12,008 nt of DNA from Candidatus Stercoripulliclostridium pullicola (GCA_017694145.1 JADINF010000172.1:1-12008), one strand, 5' to 3'. Positions 1 to 8,152 are shown, counted from the stretch's first letter. Notes: generated by a model not told the origin, from the letters alone. Translations and numbers: made by a program.

Positions 1-3000
1 GTCATACGTTCGGCGGGCACCGCGGCGGGCTCCGGTTACCGAGTCGAATACGCGAGCGATTCCGTCACGTTCACCGTCACCAATTCTTCGTCGCAGCAGA
101 ACGGCAACACCGTTTCTTATTACTACAGTACCGACGGCGTGGATTTCGTTCCGCTCACCGCCACCAACAATAACTATACGCTCACCCTTTCCAATGCGTC
201 GGGCGCGATAGTGGGCGAGACTTACTATTTCCGTCTGAGCACGCTCTCCGGGCTTTCGGACACCGCGTCCTTCACCGTCACCGTGCTCGACAGCGGTTAT
301 TATACGAATATGGAGATAGGGGAGACCCATCCCAACGCCGCGGGCTGGTTGCGCGAACCCGTCAAAGTGTATTTCACTATGCCTGCGGTGCTCGGTACCG
401 CCGACGAATACGAGATACGTTCTTTCGTTACGGGCGACGCTTCCACGGAGAGGATAGAGAACGCTACGGTAACGGACGGCGCGCCTGCGGGCTACGTGCG
501 TTACGAGGTGACCGTCGACCGCATACTTAACAGTCAGAGCGTCACGTTCAACGTTTACGACAAGGCGCGCAACAAGGTCGAAGTCTATATGGGAGAGAAT
601 AAGACTCCCGTCACCGACGAGTCCGGCGCGACTATACCGCTCCGCACCGGAGCCCTCAAACTCGACACCACCGTGCCTTCGGCGACGGTAAGAGCCACGA
701 TCAACGGGTCCGATATAGAGCTCGGAGCGACAGACTGGTCCGCGGGAGAGGTACTCATCACGATAACTCCCGACATCCCCGTTTCGGGCATAAACTGTTA
801 TCCGATGATAGGCGGAAATCCCTCCGTCACGCCGATGACGATGAACGGAGGCTCGTTCACCACGATAGTGGACGCTTCGGGCGTGTATGCGTTCAGACTC
901 ACTTCGGGCGCGGGCGTGAGCAAAGACTATTCGGTCACCGTCAATATCGACTCCAATCCTCTCGAAGGTTACGGCTTCAGCGCGTATACCGAGGATAAGA
1001 ACGGCAATAAGATCGCAGACATCGATCTTACCGACGAGGGCGCTCTCGTCGCCAACGATATACGTATCGTTTTCGACACCAATCAGTCGGGACACTTCGA
1101 CATCTATTACGCCGCGTATACCGGCGACGCGCCGCAACTCGACGAAAGCAGTTACGTTCTCTACGTGCACGCCGAGGGCGAGAATACCGACAGTATCCTT
1201 ATCAGAATGCCCGAAGAAGGCAGCGGAGTGGGCACTCTCAAATATTCGTTCATTCTGAGGAGCAAAGCGCAGAATTCGGCGGGCGAAGTAACTTCGCTCA
1301 GCCCGCAATACATATCCGTCGATTACGACATACGCGACTTTTCCGTAACGGTGACCATGCCTTCGGATTCCGACGTATGGCACGGTAGCGAAATAGAATT
1401 CAAGATAACGCCCGAAGCCGACGACAGCGGCACGGCTCTTGCGGTGGAGACTTTCCAATACCGTCTTTCGACTATAGGCGGCGACTGGATAACCATACCC
1501 GCGGAAGACGTTACGGGCGGCGTAGCGACGCTGGTATTCGGCGGTATCAAGCAGTACGTGAACGACGGCGAAGCGGAGAACGACGGCGCGACTACCGACG
1601 CATATATGAGCTATAACGGCGAAATAGTATTCCGCGCCCTTAACAGCGCGGGACACGCGAGCGCGGAAGCGCGCGTAAACGTCAAGGTAGACGTTTCCAC
1701 GCCCGATCCCCGCTACGCCATAGCGCAGTCGGCAGGCGAGATCGTTTTCAACGACGTTAACGGCAAATACGTCATTTACAGCAATCAGGACGTACGGTAC
1801 GTCGTGCCCGACGGCGCGATATTCAATCAGAAAGCGCCCATAACCTATTATTACAGAGATCCCAGAACGGACGGCAGCGAGGAAATAGGAGATATCACCG
1901 AGTGGACTCAGCTTGGCGGTAACGGGATCGCGCTCGAATCCGGTAAAGATTACTGGATATACGCGGTCAACAGCGTGGGCAAGGGCAGCGCTCTTTATAA
2001 AGTGATAGTTCAGAAAGAAACCTCCGCTCCCACCGCTACCGTAACGGGCGGCACCGAAGGCGCGGGCGGCGTGCTCGAATTCAACTGGACGGACAACGCC
2101 GTGGTGCAGATACGCGCTATTTCTTCGACTCCCGTTTATTTCTGGTACAGCCTCGACGGCGGCGCGGAATGGATAAAAATTTCCGAAACCGCCACTCCCG
2201 TTTCCGGCAGTGCGGTCAATAAGAGCATAACGTTCTCCGCTACCGAGGGCGCGGACGAATTCACGATACCCGGCAACAGACTGGACACCGTTATATTCAA
2301 GATCACAAATCTGTCGGGCTCCGAATACGTCATTCCCAAGTCGGTTATAGTGAGGATAGACAGCGCGTCGCCCTCGTTCACCGTGGACTTCACGACGCCT
2401 TCTTCGGGCGTGATAGCGTCGAGCGCGGCGGACGACGGACTGGCGGGACTGGAGTATTGGTACCCCGAGGCTATCACCGCCACGGTCACTCCTTTGAGCT
2501 ACAATCCCGGCGGCGTGATATATACCTACAGCCTGAGCGAAGCGGGACCTTACGAGAATATGCGTACCAACATGTTCTCCACCGACGACATAGTGGGCTT
2601 TGCCGGCAACGGCGAAGTTACTATATGGATACGCGCCGTGGCTAACGCGAACCTTCTGAGCGTTGTGCAGAGCTACACCCTGCGCGTGGACAAGGTCAAG
2701 CCCGAATTCGAGCTCACGGGGCAGGCGAACAAGGACGGCGTAAGCAAAGGAAAGCTCACTTCGGGTACCTGGACCAATGCGGACGAGGTAGTCATTTCGC
2801 GCAGTACGAGCGTTGAGAACAAATCCGGCGTGACCTACACTTACTATCTTTCGGACAACCCCGGGCAGTCCACGGTATGGGCGGCGGGACAGACCGTGAC
2901 CGTGACCAAGCTCGCGACGCTGTACGTCAGCGCGGTAAGCGGCGCGGGGATCAGAGTGGACAAGACCTTCGAAGTCAAGATCGACAACGTGGCGCCGATA

Positions 3001-4536
3001 ATCAACGCCGGCAACATCGTCAACAAGGTGGACGCCGTCAATATTTACGACGCATACACTTATTATATCGACCAGGTCGTAACCTACACCGAGGACAACC
3101 TCAAGAGCGCGATGTACAATAACTTCCCGCTCTCCAACGGTCAGATAATAGCGACCAATACCGTAGACAACAGTAACGGCGGTTTCGTGCATATCGTAGT
3201 GGAGGATATGGCGGGCAACAAAGCCGAACTCATATTCTATATGACGATATTCGGGCTTACCGTCAGCAATATCGAATTGAGCGACGAGCACCGTAAATTG
3301 CTCGACAGGCTGGAGGCGGATTTCGAAGCGGCGCAAAGCACGCTCACTTCGAGCCGTCAGCAGTATTTCGCTACCCTTATTTCCAGGCTCAACGACCGCC
3401 TCGTGATGCTCGAAAAGCAGGTCGAGGACTATCAGGGATATTTAAGGCGCATCAACGAGCAGACCAGCTTCGAGCTCCAGTCCGATTACGAAACGATGTA
3501 CACGTACATCAACTATTTCATTTCGGAGGACGATCTTATCCGTTATCCCGAATGGCAGCAGGAGAAGATCAAAGAGGGCATTTACGAGAGTTATTACAAC
3601 AAACTTCTCTCCGAATACTATAAGCTCGACGCGCTTATGGCGGACGTGCGTTCGGTGCAGAACAGCGTTATCGCGCTTCCCGCGACCAACGTCGTCGAGA
3701 AGACCGATTATCAGTCGGTGATACGCGTATACAACGCTTACGACTCGCTGTCGAGGGATCAGAAAACGGTATTCAAATCCAACCTTTATAATAAATTGAT
3801 AGAACTGAAGCGTATCTGCGAAGTGCTGTTGTTGCAGGACGAATCGACGGGAATTTCGATAGACGGCGACAAACTCGTCGGCGAAACCACGGGCGTAATG
3901 CTCGAAGTGGTGTCCTATTCTCCGGAGAGCGAGCTGTTCATACAGGCGCAGACCACGCTCTATAATATGCTTACGGCGAACGATCCGAGGAAGATACTAA
4001 GCATCAACCGCCTCGCGCTTACGGGCTTCGGTTCGCAGTACGACACGGGCGAAGTGACGATAACGCTCCCGATACCGGAGGATTATCAGAATTACGTCTA
4101 TTTCGCGGTATACAGACTGAGCGCGGACGGCACGATCACTCCCGTGAGCGGCGTAAGACGCACGCCCGACGGCGCGGACGTATACTTCACTTCGATGCAG
4201 CTCGACACGTATGTCCTCGCTACTTCCGCTAACGTGGTCGTCCGCGAAGATCCCGCGAAGATCTACGGCTCGATAGCGGGTATCGAGATTGACGGCACGT
4301 TGCTTACTTACATCACTTATTCCGGGGTGGGAATGTTCGTCATTTTCGTCGTGATCATCATTCTGGTGGCTTTGCGCAGAAGGAAGTTCCTGCAGAGCTA
4401 CAACCGCGACCATAAGAAGGCGCTCGCTCGCCGCGGCATCACGAGGATACCGAAGGGCAATCCTCCGCCGCCGTCCAATCCCGCTCGTCCCGAGGAGCGC
4501 GTGAGCCACGAGCACAACGTTTATTACAAGAAGTAA
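1..4536 (+). CDS. Large Ig-like-repeat surface protein, C-terminally membrane-anchored (5' end outside window)
   Basis: The frame is open from base 1, so the true start lies upstream and 1511 residues are visible. The ectodomain is a chain of beta-rich Ig/Fn3-like modules. Linkers of the form VxIDxxxP recur near residues 221, 314, 440, 561, 670, 784, 894 and 992, giving modules of about 93-126 residues. A second signature, an aromatic strand such as WYSLDGG or YYLSDN, recurs near residues 40, 487, 616, 716, 843 and 948. Residues about 1092-1280 are charged and helical, probably coiled coil, and include a YDSLSRDQK segment like those in clostridial surface proteins. Residues about 1283-1415 look like another beta domain (TLPIPEDY ... 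VYFTSMQLDTYVLA). A hydrophobic helix at about 1438-1458 is followed by RRRK and a basic tail with PPPP near 1488. No LPXTG sorting motif is seen. The likely topology is outside-to-inside, with a role in adhesion or envelope structure; the ligand is unknown. The repeat architecture is seen directly; the function is inferred. Confidence 0.85.
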   Translation, partial: VIRSAGTAAGSGYRVEYASDSVTFTVTNSSSQQNGNTVSYYYSTDGVDFVPLTATNNNYTLTLSNASGAIVGETYYFRLSTLSGLSDTASFTVTVLDSGYYTNMEIGETHPNAAGWLREPVKVYFTMPAVLGTADEYEIRSFVTGDASTERIENATVTDGAPAGYVRYEVTVDRILNSQSVTFNVYDKARNKVEVYMGENKTPVTDESGATIPLRTGALKLDTTVPSATVRATINGSDIELGATDWSAGEVLITITPDIPVSGINCYPMIGGNPSVTPMTMNGGSFTTIVDASGVYAFRLTSGAGVSKDYSVTVNIDSNPLEGYGFSAYTEDKNGNKIADIDLTDEGALVANDIRIVFDTNQSGHFDIYYAAYTGDAPQLDESSYVLYVHAEGENTDSILIRMPEEGSGVGTLKYSFILRSKAQNSAGEVTSLSPQYISVDYDIRDFSVTVTMPSDSDVWHGSEIEFKITPEADDSGTALAVETFQYRLSTIGGDWITIPAEDVTGGVATLVFGGIKQYVNDGEAENDGATTDAYMSYNGEIVFRALNSAGHASAEARVNVKVDVSTPDPRYAIAQSAGEIVFNDVNGKYVIYSNQDVRYVVPDGAIFNQKAPITYYYRDPRTDGSEEIGDITEWTQLGGNGIALESGKDYWIYAVNSVGKGSALYKVIVQKETSAPTATVTGGTEGAGGVLEFNWTDNAVVQIRAISSTPVYFWYSLDGGAEWIKISETATPVSGSAVNKSITFSATEGADEFTIPGNRLDTVIFKITNLSGSEYVIPKSVIVRIDSASPSFTVDFTTPSSGVIASSAADDGLAGLEYWYPEAITATVTPLSYNPGGVIYTYSLSEAGPYENMRTNMFSTDDIVGFAGNGEVTIWIRAVANANLLSVVQSYTLRVDKVKPEFELTGQANKDGVSKGKLTSGTWTNADEVVISRSTSVENKSGVTYTYYLSDNPGQSTVWAAGQTVTVTKLATLYVSAVSGAGIRVDKTFEVKIDNVAPIINAGNIVNKVDAVNIYDAYTYYIDQVVTYTEDNLKSAMYNNFPLSNGQIIATNTVDNSNGGFVHIVVEDMAGNKAELIFYMTIFGLTVSNIELSDEHRKLLDRLEADFEAAQSTLTSSRQQYFATLISRLNDRLVMLEKQVEDYQGYLRRINEQTSFELQSDYETMYTYINYFISEDDLIRYPEWQQEKIKEGIYESYYNKLLSEYYKLDALMADVRSVQNSVIALPATNVVEKTDYQSVIRVYNAYDSLSRDQKTVFKSNLYNKLIELKRICEVLLLQDESTGISIDGDKLVGETTGVMLEVVSYSPESELFIQAQTTLYNMLTANDPRKILSINRLALTGFGSQYDTGEVTITLPIPEDYQNYVYFAVYRLSADGTITPVSGVRRTPDGADVYFTSMQLDTYVLATSANVVVREDPAKIYGSIAGIEIDGTLLTYITYSGVGMFVIFVVIIILVALRRRKFLQSYNRDHKKALARRGITRIPKGNPPPPSNPARPEERVSHEHNVYYKK

Positions 4537-4551
4537 TTTTTAAGTGTACCG

Positions 4552-4579
4552 CGGGCGCGGCGCACGGGCGCCGCGCCCG
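4552..4579 (+). terminator. GC-rich hairpin after the surface protein gene
   Basis: A perfect 12-bp stem (4552-4563 with 4568-4579) closes an ACGG tetraloop 15 bases after the stop codon of the surface protein. It is followed by AT-rich DNA but no solid T-run, so it is a probable but imperfect intrinsic terminator. Partial read-through into the SCP2-aminotransferase unit is possible. Confidence 0.6.
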
Positions 4580-4588
4580 ATACAACTA

Positions 4589-4594
4589 TATAAT
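4589..4594 (+). promoter_or_regulatory. Possible -10 element for the SCP2-aminotransferase unit
   Basis: An exact TATAAT lies 30 bases before the SCP2 gene start. No -35 match is found 16-18 bases upstream, where the sequence is the right arm of the terminator hairpin, and there is no TGn extension. It may be a weak or activator-dependent promoter, or chance in AT-rich DNA. Confidence 0.3.
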
Positions 4595-4623
4595 AAATTT
4601 TAATCGGTAAAAGGAGGTACGAA

Positions 4624-5412
4624 ATGACAATCGATGTAAAAACTTTGGCGTATGTCAATTTTTACGCGGCAATAGGCACTTTGGAGAAGTATGTCGAGTA
4701 CGACGAGAGCGCCAAAGCGATTGCGGCGCAACAGGACATCGTTGTTAGATTCAACGTCAAGGGCGGTCCGGACGGCGTCGTCGTTTTCAAGGACGGCAAA
4801 GTCAAAGTGCTCCCGTACGACGGCGAACGCAAAGTGGACATCAATCTTTATTGCTCGAGCTGCGATCAGTTCAACAAAGTGGTCGCGGGTACGGCTATGC
4901 CCATTCCCACGAAAGGACTTTTCAAAACGCTTGCTTTCATGGGCAAACCCGAGAGTCCTTTCAACGTATTGACCGGCAAGATGGCGGAGATAATGCGTAA
5001 AAAGGAATTCGCTTCGCAGGAAGAGAAAGATCTGAGCACCAAGCTTGCGTTCTACGCGATGGTGGCGGGAATTGCCGAAGTGGGCAATCACGACCCTATA
5101 GCGCGTTACGCGATGAAGCGTATCCTTGACGGAGAGATCAGCCTCGGAATAAAAGACGAATGTTACGCCACCCTCGTCAAATCGGGCGGCAACGACGACA
5201 AGGAAGCGCGTCTTACCTGCATACGCAGAAAAGCCGACAACGGCAGGGCGTTCATGACCTTCGGCGATCTTGAAACGGCGAAAGGTCTTATCGACGGCGT
5301 ACTGGATTCGATGGCGTGCATCAGCAGCGGTAAGCTCGACACGAGAGGACACATGCTTATGCTCGACAATCTCAACAAGATCCTCAACATAGTACCCAAG
5401 TATCTGGCATAG
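4624..5412 (+). CDS. SCP2-like lipid-binding domain protein
   Basis: This 262-residue protein starts at ATG 4624 behind AAGGAGG with 6-base spacing. Residues about 28-126 fit the SCP2 sterol-carrier fold: a VVRFNVKGGPDG strand, then VVVFKDGKVKVLP, a DINLYCSS strand, FNKVVAGTAMPIPTKG and a closing FNVLTGKMAEIM helix. The FxDGKxxV hairpin and the GxAxPIPTKG loop are the most recognisable parts. SCP2 domains form a hydrophobic tunnel that binds lipids or acyl chains and have no catalysis of their own. Residues about 135-262 form an additional, mostly helical domain that I do not recognise. There is no signal peptide, so it is cytoplasmic. It is followed at once by an aminotransferase gene, and their translation is probably coupled, so it may present or bind a lipid-like amino or keto substrate for that enzyme (inference). 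The family call comes from motif recall only. Confidence 0.7.
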   Translation: MTIDVKTLAYVNFYAAIGTLEKYVEYDESAKAIAAQQDIVVRFNVKGGPDGVVVFKDGKVKVLPYDGERKVDINLYCSSCDQFNKVVAGTAMPIPTKGLFKTLAFMGKPESPFNVLTGKMAEIMRKKEFASQEEKDLSTKLAFYAMVAGIAEVGNHDPIARYAMKRILDGEISLGIKDECYATLVKSGGNDDKEARLTCIRRKADNGRAFMTFGDLETAKGLIDGVLDSMACISSGKLDTRGHMLMLDNLNKILNIVPKYLA

Positions 5413-5416
5413 GAGG
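5411..5416 (+). promoter_or_regulatory. Ribosome binding site overlapping the upstream stop codon
   Basis: AGGAGG begins inside the TAG stop (5410-5412) of the SCP2 gene. Two adjacent ATG codons follow, at 5420 (3-base spacing) and 5423 (6-base spacing). The second has the usual spacing and is preferred. The overlap implies that ribosomes finishing the SCP2 gene help initiate the aminotransferase. Confidence 0.8.
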
Positions 5417-5422
5417 TGCATG

Positions 5423-6685
5423 ATGACTAAAACGTATACCTATGAGAACAATGTAAAAACCATGATGCGCGCGGGTAAAGTCATACCCTGCGGCGTATAC
5501 GGACACCTCGGTCCCGCCGAAGGCTGCATGATACCTTCCTCGGCGTATCCTTTCTTCCTCGAGAGAGCGAAGGGCTCCGAAATGTGGGACGTGGACGGCA
5601 ACCGTTTCATCGACTATATGTGCGGATACGGACCCAACGTGTCGGGATATTGCGACGACGAGATCGACGCGGCGGCTCAGGCGCAGATACTGAAAGGCAA
5701 CTGCACGTCGCTTCCCTCGCACATAATGGTGGACTTTGCGGAATTGCTTACCGCGACCGTGCATAAGGACTGGGCGTTCTTCTGCAAGAACGGCGGCGAC
5801 GTCACTTCCTTCGCGATAATGATCTCCCGTTACTACACCGGCAAGAAAAAGATCATTTTCGTCAACAACTATTATCACGGCGTGGCGCCCTGGACGCAGA
5901 AGCCCGACACCCCCGGAACGCTGTGGGACGACTGCCACAACGCGCTGTACGTGGACTGGAACGACGTCGAGGGACTCAAAAAGACGATAGAGGAGAATAA
6001 GGACGATATCGCCTGCTTCATCTCCACGCCTTACATGCACGGCAACTTCGTCGATAACGAACTTCCCGCGGAAGGATATTGGCAGGCGGTGCGCAAGCTT
6101 TGTACCGACAACGGCATAATCCTCATCATAGACGATATCCGCGCCGGATTCCGTATGTCGCTCGAAGGCTCCGACAGATACTTCGGATTCGAAGCCGACC
6201 TCATCACCTTCTGCAAAGCGCTCGCCAACGGCTACAACGTCAGCGCTCTGTGCGGTAAGGAATTCCTCAAGGGAGCGGCTTCCACCGTTCCGTATACCGG
6301 AAGCTACTGGATGAGCGCGGTACCGTTTGCGGCGGGTATCGCTAATATCAACAAGCTTATAAGGAACAACGCCTGCGAACACTTCAAGGCAATGGGCGAA
6401 AGACTTATCGCGGGACTTCAGAAGACCGCGAAGGAATTGAACGTCCCGCTTATCGCTTCGGGACATCCCGCGCTTTTCTATCTCAGGATAGAGGACAAGA
6501 ACAACAACTTCCTCATCCATCAGGAATGGATAGCGGAATGCGTGAAGCGCGGCGTATTCTTCACGAGCCACCACAACCACTTCATCAACCTGTCGCTTAC
6601 GCCTGCGCTCGTGGACGAAACGGTGACGATAGCGAGCGAAGCCATGGAAGTGATGGTCAAAAACCACCCGGAGCTTTTCAGATAA
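5423..6685 (+). CDS. Class III PLP-dependent aminotransferase, glutamate-1-semialdehyde aminomutase-like
   Basis: The protein has 420 residues from ATG 5423 (421 from ATG 5420), a normal length for fold-type I class III aminotransferases. In order it shows MWDVDGNRFIDYMCGYGPNVSG near the N-terminus, a cofactor-phosphate region NGGDVTSFAI (residues 123-132), the NNYYHG motif near 148-153, LIIDDIRAGFR with the pyridine-nitrogen Asp at 237, and FCKALANGY with the Schiff-base Lys at 265. PYTGSYWMSAVPFAA follows. It should move an amino group between a small amino compound and a keto compound, or within one molecule. The usual DEV after the strand is DDI here, and the NSGTEA motif of classical members is NGGDVT, which places it in a GSAM-like side branch. 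There is no heme-pathway neighbour, so I do not call it hemL. Its partner is the SCP2-like protein, and the substrate is unknown. Confidence 0.88.
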   Translation: MTKTYTYENNVKTMMRAGKVIPCGVYGHLGPAEGCMIPSSAYPFFLERAKGSEMWDVDGNRFIDYMCGYGPNVSGYCDDEIDAAAQAQILKGNCTSLPSHIMVDFAELLTATVHKDWAFFCKNGGDVTSFAIMISRYYTGKKKIIFVNNYYHGVAPWTQKPDTPGTLWDDCHNALYVDWNDVEGLKKTIEENKDDIACFISTPYMHGNFVDNELPAEGYWQAVRKLCTDNGIILIIDDIRAGFRMSLEGSDRYFGFEADLITFCKALANGYNVSALCGKEFLKGAASTVPYTGSYWMSAVPFAAGIANINKLIRNNACEHFKAMGERLIAGLQKTAKELNVPLIASGHPALFYLRIEDKNNNFLIHQEWIAECVKRGVFFTSHHNHFINLSLTPALVDETVTIASEAMEVMVKNHPELFR

Positions 6686-6722
6686 AAGGACGGAGCGCGT
6701 AAGCCTACTATCTAACGCGTTA

Positions 6723-6747
6723 CCGCATTACGGGATACCGTAAGCGG
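6723..6747 (+). other. Hairpin in the spacer before rmuC (first of two)
   Basis: The arms CCGC-A-TTACGG (6723-6733) and CCGTAAGCGG (6738-6747) form a 10-bp stem with one bulged A (6727) and a GATA loop. A short T-run (6762-6765) lies about 15 bases after the stem, too far for a canonical terminator. It may help end transcription of the aminotransferase unit or be a structured leader element. Confidence 0.45.
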
Positions 6748-6786
6748 AGAAACGGAAGTCTTTTATCGAAAAACGCAAATCATCCG

Positions 6787-6813
6787 AACCGCCGCACATC
6801 GTGTGCGGCGGTT
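6787..6813 (+). terminator. Perfect 12-bp hairpin before rmuC, probable terminator with weak T-tract
   Basis: The left arm 6787-6798 and right arm 6802-6813 pair perfectly over 12 bases (AACCGCCGCACA) around a 3-base TCG loop. Only a short TTT follows on the plus strand, and there is no T-run on the minus strand either. It most likely terminates or attenuates transcription from the aminotransferase unit. It ends 55 bases before the rmuC start, and I could not find a clear promoter between them, so rmuC may depend partly on read-through. Confidence 0.5.
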
Positions 6814-6868
6814 TGAAAAGTACGCGCTTACGCCGCCCGAAGCGGCGCGAGCGAAGAAGAGGGAAGCA

Positions 6869-8152
6869 ATGGAATATTTCGAATATGTCGTTATCGCGTT
6901 GGTCGCGGTATTTATAGCGGCTGTGGCGATACTTACGGTCGCCGTTATAAAACTCGGACGGAGCAAAGGCGGCGGCGACGTAAAGTCGGTGGAGAACAGG
7001 CTCACCGCCGAAGCGGGAGCCATCAAGGCTACCGTCACTGCGGCGAACGAGGCTACCGCGAAGGCGTTGCAGGCGGGCATGACGGCTACGAACGAGCAGG
7101 TCATCGAGCGCGTCAAGGAAATGGCGCGCGTAAACGAGCAACGCATAGGGGAGATGAAGGTACAGCTCGGAACGAGTCTTAAGGAGATGAAAGAGGAGCT
7201 GGAGAGAAGTCTTACCCGCGTGCGCGAAGATAACGCGAGGCAACTCGAGAGCATACGGGGCACCGTAGACGAGAAGCTTACGAAAACTCTCGAAGAGAAG
7301 CTGACTTTATCCTTCAAGAACGTGTCCGATTCGCTCGACAAGCTATACAAGAACCTGGGCGAGCTCAAGTCGCTGGATACCGGTATATCCGATCTCAACA
7401 AGATGCTGAACGGCGTGAAAACGCGCGGAAACTGGGGCGAGATGTCTTTGGAAGCGTTATTGCAGGAGATACTCATACCTCAACAGTACGAGAAACAGAG
7501 CCGAATGGGAAGGCGCGTGAAAGAGGCGGTGGATTTCGCCATAATTCTGCCCGGCGCAAAGGACGACAGGGTATATCTTCCGATAGACTCCAAATTCCCC
7601 GCGGAGGACTTCCTTAGAATGGCGGACGCGCTCATCGAAGGGAAGACCGAGGAATATAAGCTGAGCCGCGACGCGCTGGCGCGCGCCGTGAAGAGTCAGG
7701 CGATAAGCATAAAGAACAAATACATAGCGCCGCCCGCCACGACCGATTTCGCGATAATGTATCTTCCCGTCGAAAGCCTGTACGCGGAGGTATTACGTAT
7801 CGACGGACTTATGGAAAGTCTGCAACGCGATTACCGCGTGGTGGTCGCAGGTCCCACGAATATCGCTGCGCTCCTCAACAGCTTGAGAATGGGCTTCCGC
7901 ACCTTGCAGGTACAGAAAAATTCTGTGGAAGTATTCAAGATACTCGTCGGTTTCCGTAAAGATTTCGAAACCTTCCTTACCGAGATAAACAGAGCGCGCA
8001 CGCAGATGGAAACGGTGCAGAATACCCTCGACAAAGCGGCGCAACGCACCGATATCATCAAGAAAAAACTCGCGAAAACGGAAGGTATCGAGAGCGATTT
8101 CGACGACGGGACGGGGAGCGGCGCTCCCGCGGGTCTGCCGCCGTTGATATAA
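6869..8152 (+). CDS. rmuC: RmuC-family DNA recombination protein
   Basis: The start is ATG 6869, behind a purine-rich AGAGGGAAG. A longer frame from GTG 6803 is rejected because that codon lies inside the hairpin arm and would put charged residues before the membrane helix. The protein has 427 residues. A single N-terminal helix (about residues 5-28) is followed by a long coiled coil (about 40-150) and the RmuC catalytic-like domain. Diagnostic motifs are GNWGE (187-191), LPIDSKFP (237-244), FAIMYLPVESLYAEV and VAGPTNIAALLNSLRMGF. RmuC proteins are membrane-tethered, have a restriction-endonuclease-like core, and limit recombination at inverted repeats. The precise reaction is not well established. 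The gene stands alone and ends at a strong terminator. The C-terminus is an acidic and Gly/Pro-rich tail (DFDDGTGSGAPAGLPP). Confidence 0.93.
   Translation: MEYFEYVVIALVAVFIAAVAILTVAVIKLGRSKGGGDVKSVENRLTAEAGAIKATVTAANEATAKALQAGMTATNEQVIERVKEMARVNEQRIGEMKVQLGTSLKEMKEELERSLTRVREDNARQLESIRGTVDEKLTKTLEEKLTLSFKNVSDSLDKLYKNLGELKSLDTGISDLNKMLNGVKTRGNWGEMSLEALLQEILIPQQYEKQSRMGRRVKEAVDFAIILPGAKDDRVYLPIDSKFPAEDFLRMADALIEGKTEEYKLSRDALARAVKSQAISIKNKYIAPPATTDFAIMYLPVESLYAEVLRIDGLMESLQRDYRVVVAGPTNIAALLNSLRMGFRTLQVQKNSVEVFKILVGFRKDFETFLTEINRARTQMETVQNTLDKAAQRTDIIKKKLAKTEGIESDFDDGTGSGAPAGLPPLI

Noticed and set aside
139..141. GTG as the start of the surface protein gene
   Set aside because: The frame is open back to base 1, the codons before it encode the same Ig-like pattern (YYYSTDG), and no ribosome binding site precedes it.
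4600..5421. Antisense open frame of 273 codons opposite the SCP2-like gene
   Set aside because: It is a shadow of the plus-strand gene, which has a strong ribosome binding site and a recognisable fold.
5384..6667. Antisense open frame of 427 codons opposite the aminotransferase
   Set aside because: It mirrors the codon bias of the real gene, has low-complexity composition rich in Val/Arg/His, and has no recognisable domain or binding site.
6696..6719. CGCGT ... ACGCG inverted repeat after the aminotransferase as an attachment site or operator
   Set aside because: It is only 5 bp with a long loop and no integrase or duplicate copy is present in the window.
6803..6868. A 22-residue N-terminal extension of RmuC starting at GTG 6803
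   Set aside because: The GTG is inside the right arm of a hairpin, lacks a ribosome binding site, and would place charged residues before the usual N-terminal membrane helix. ATG 6869 has a purine-rich binding site.
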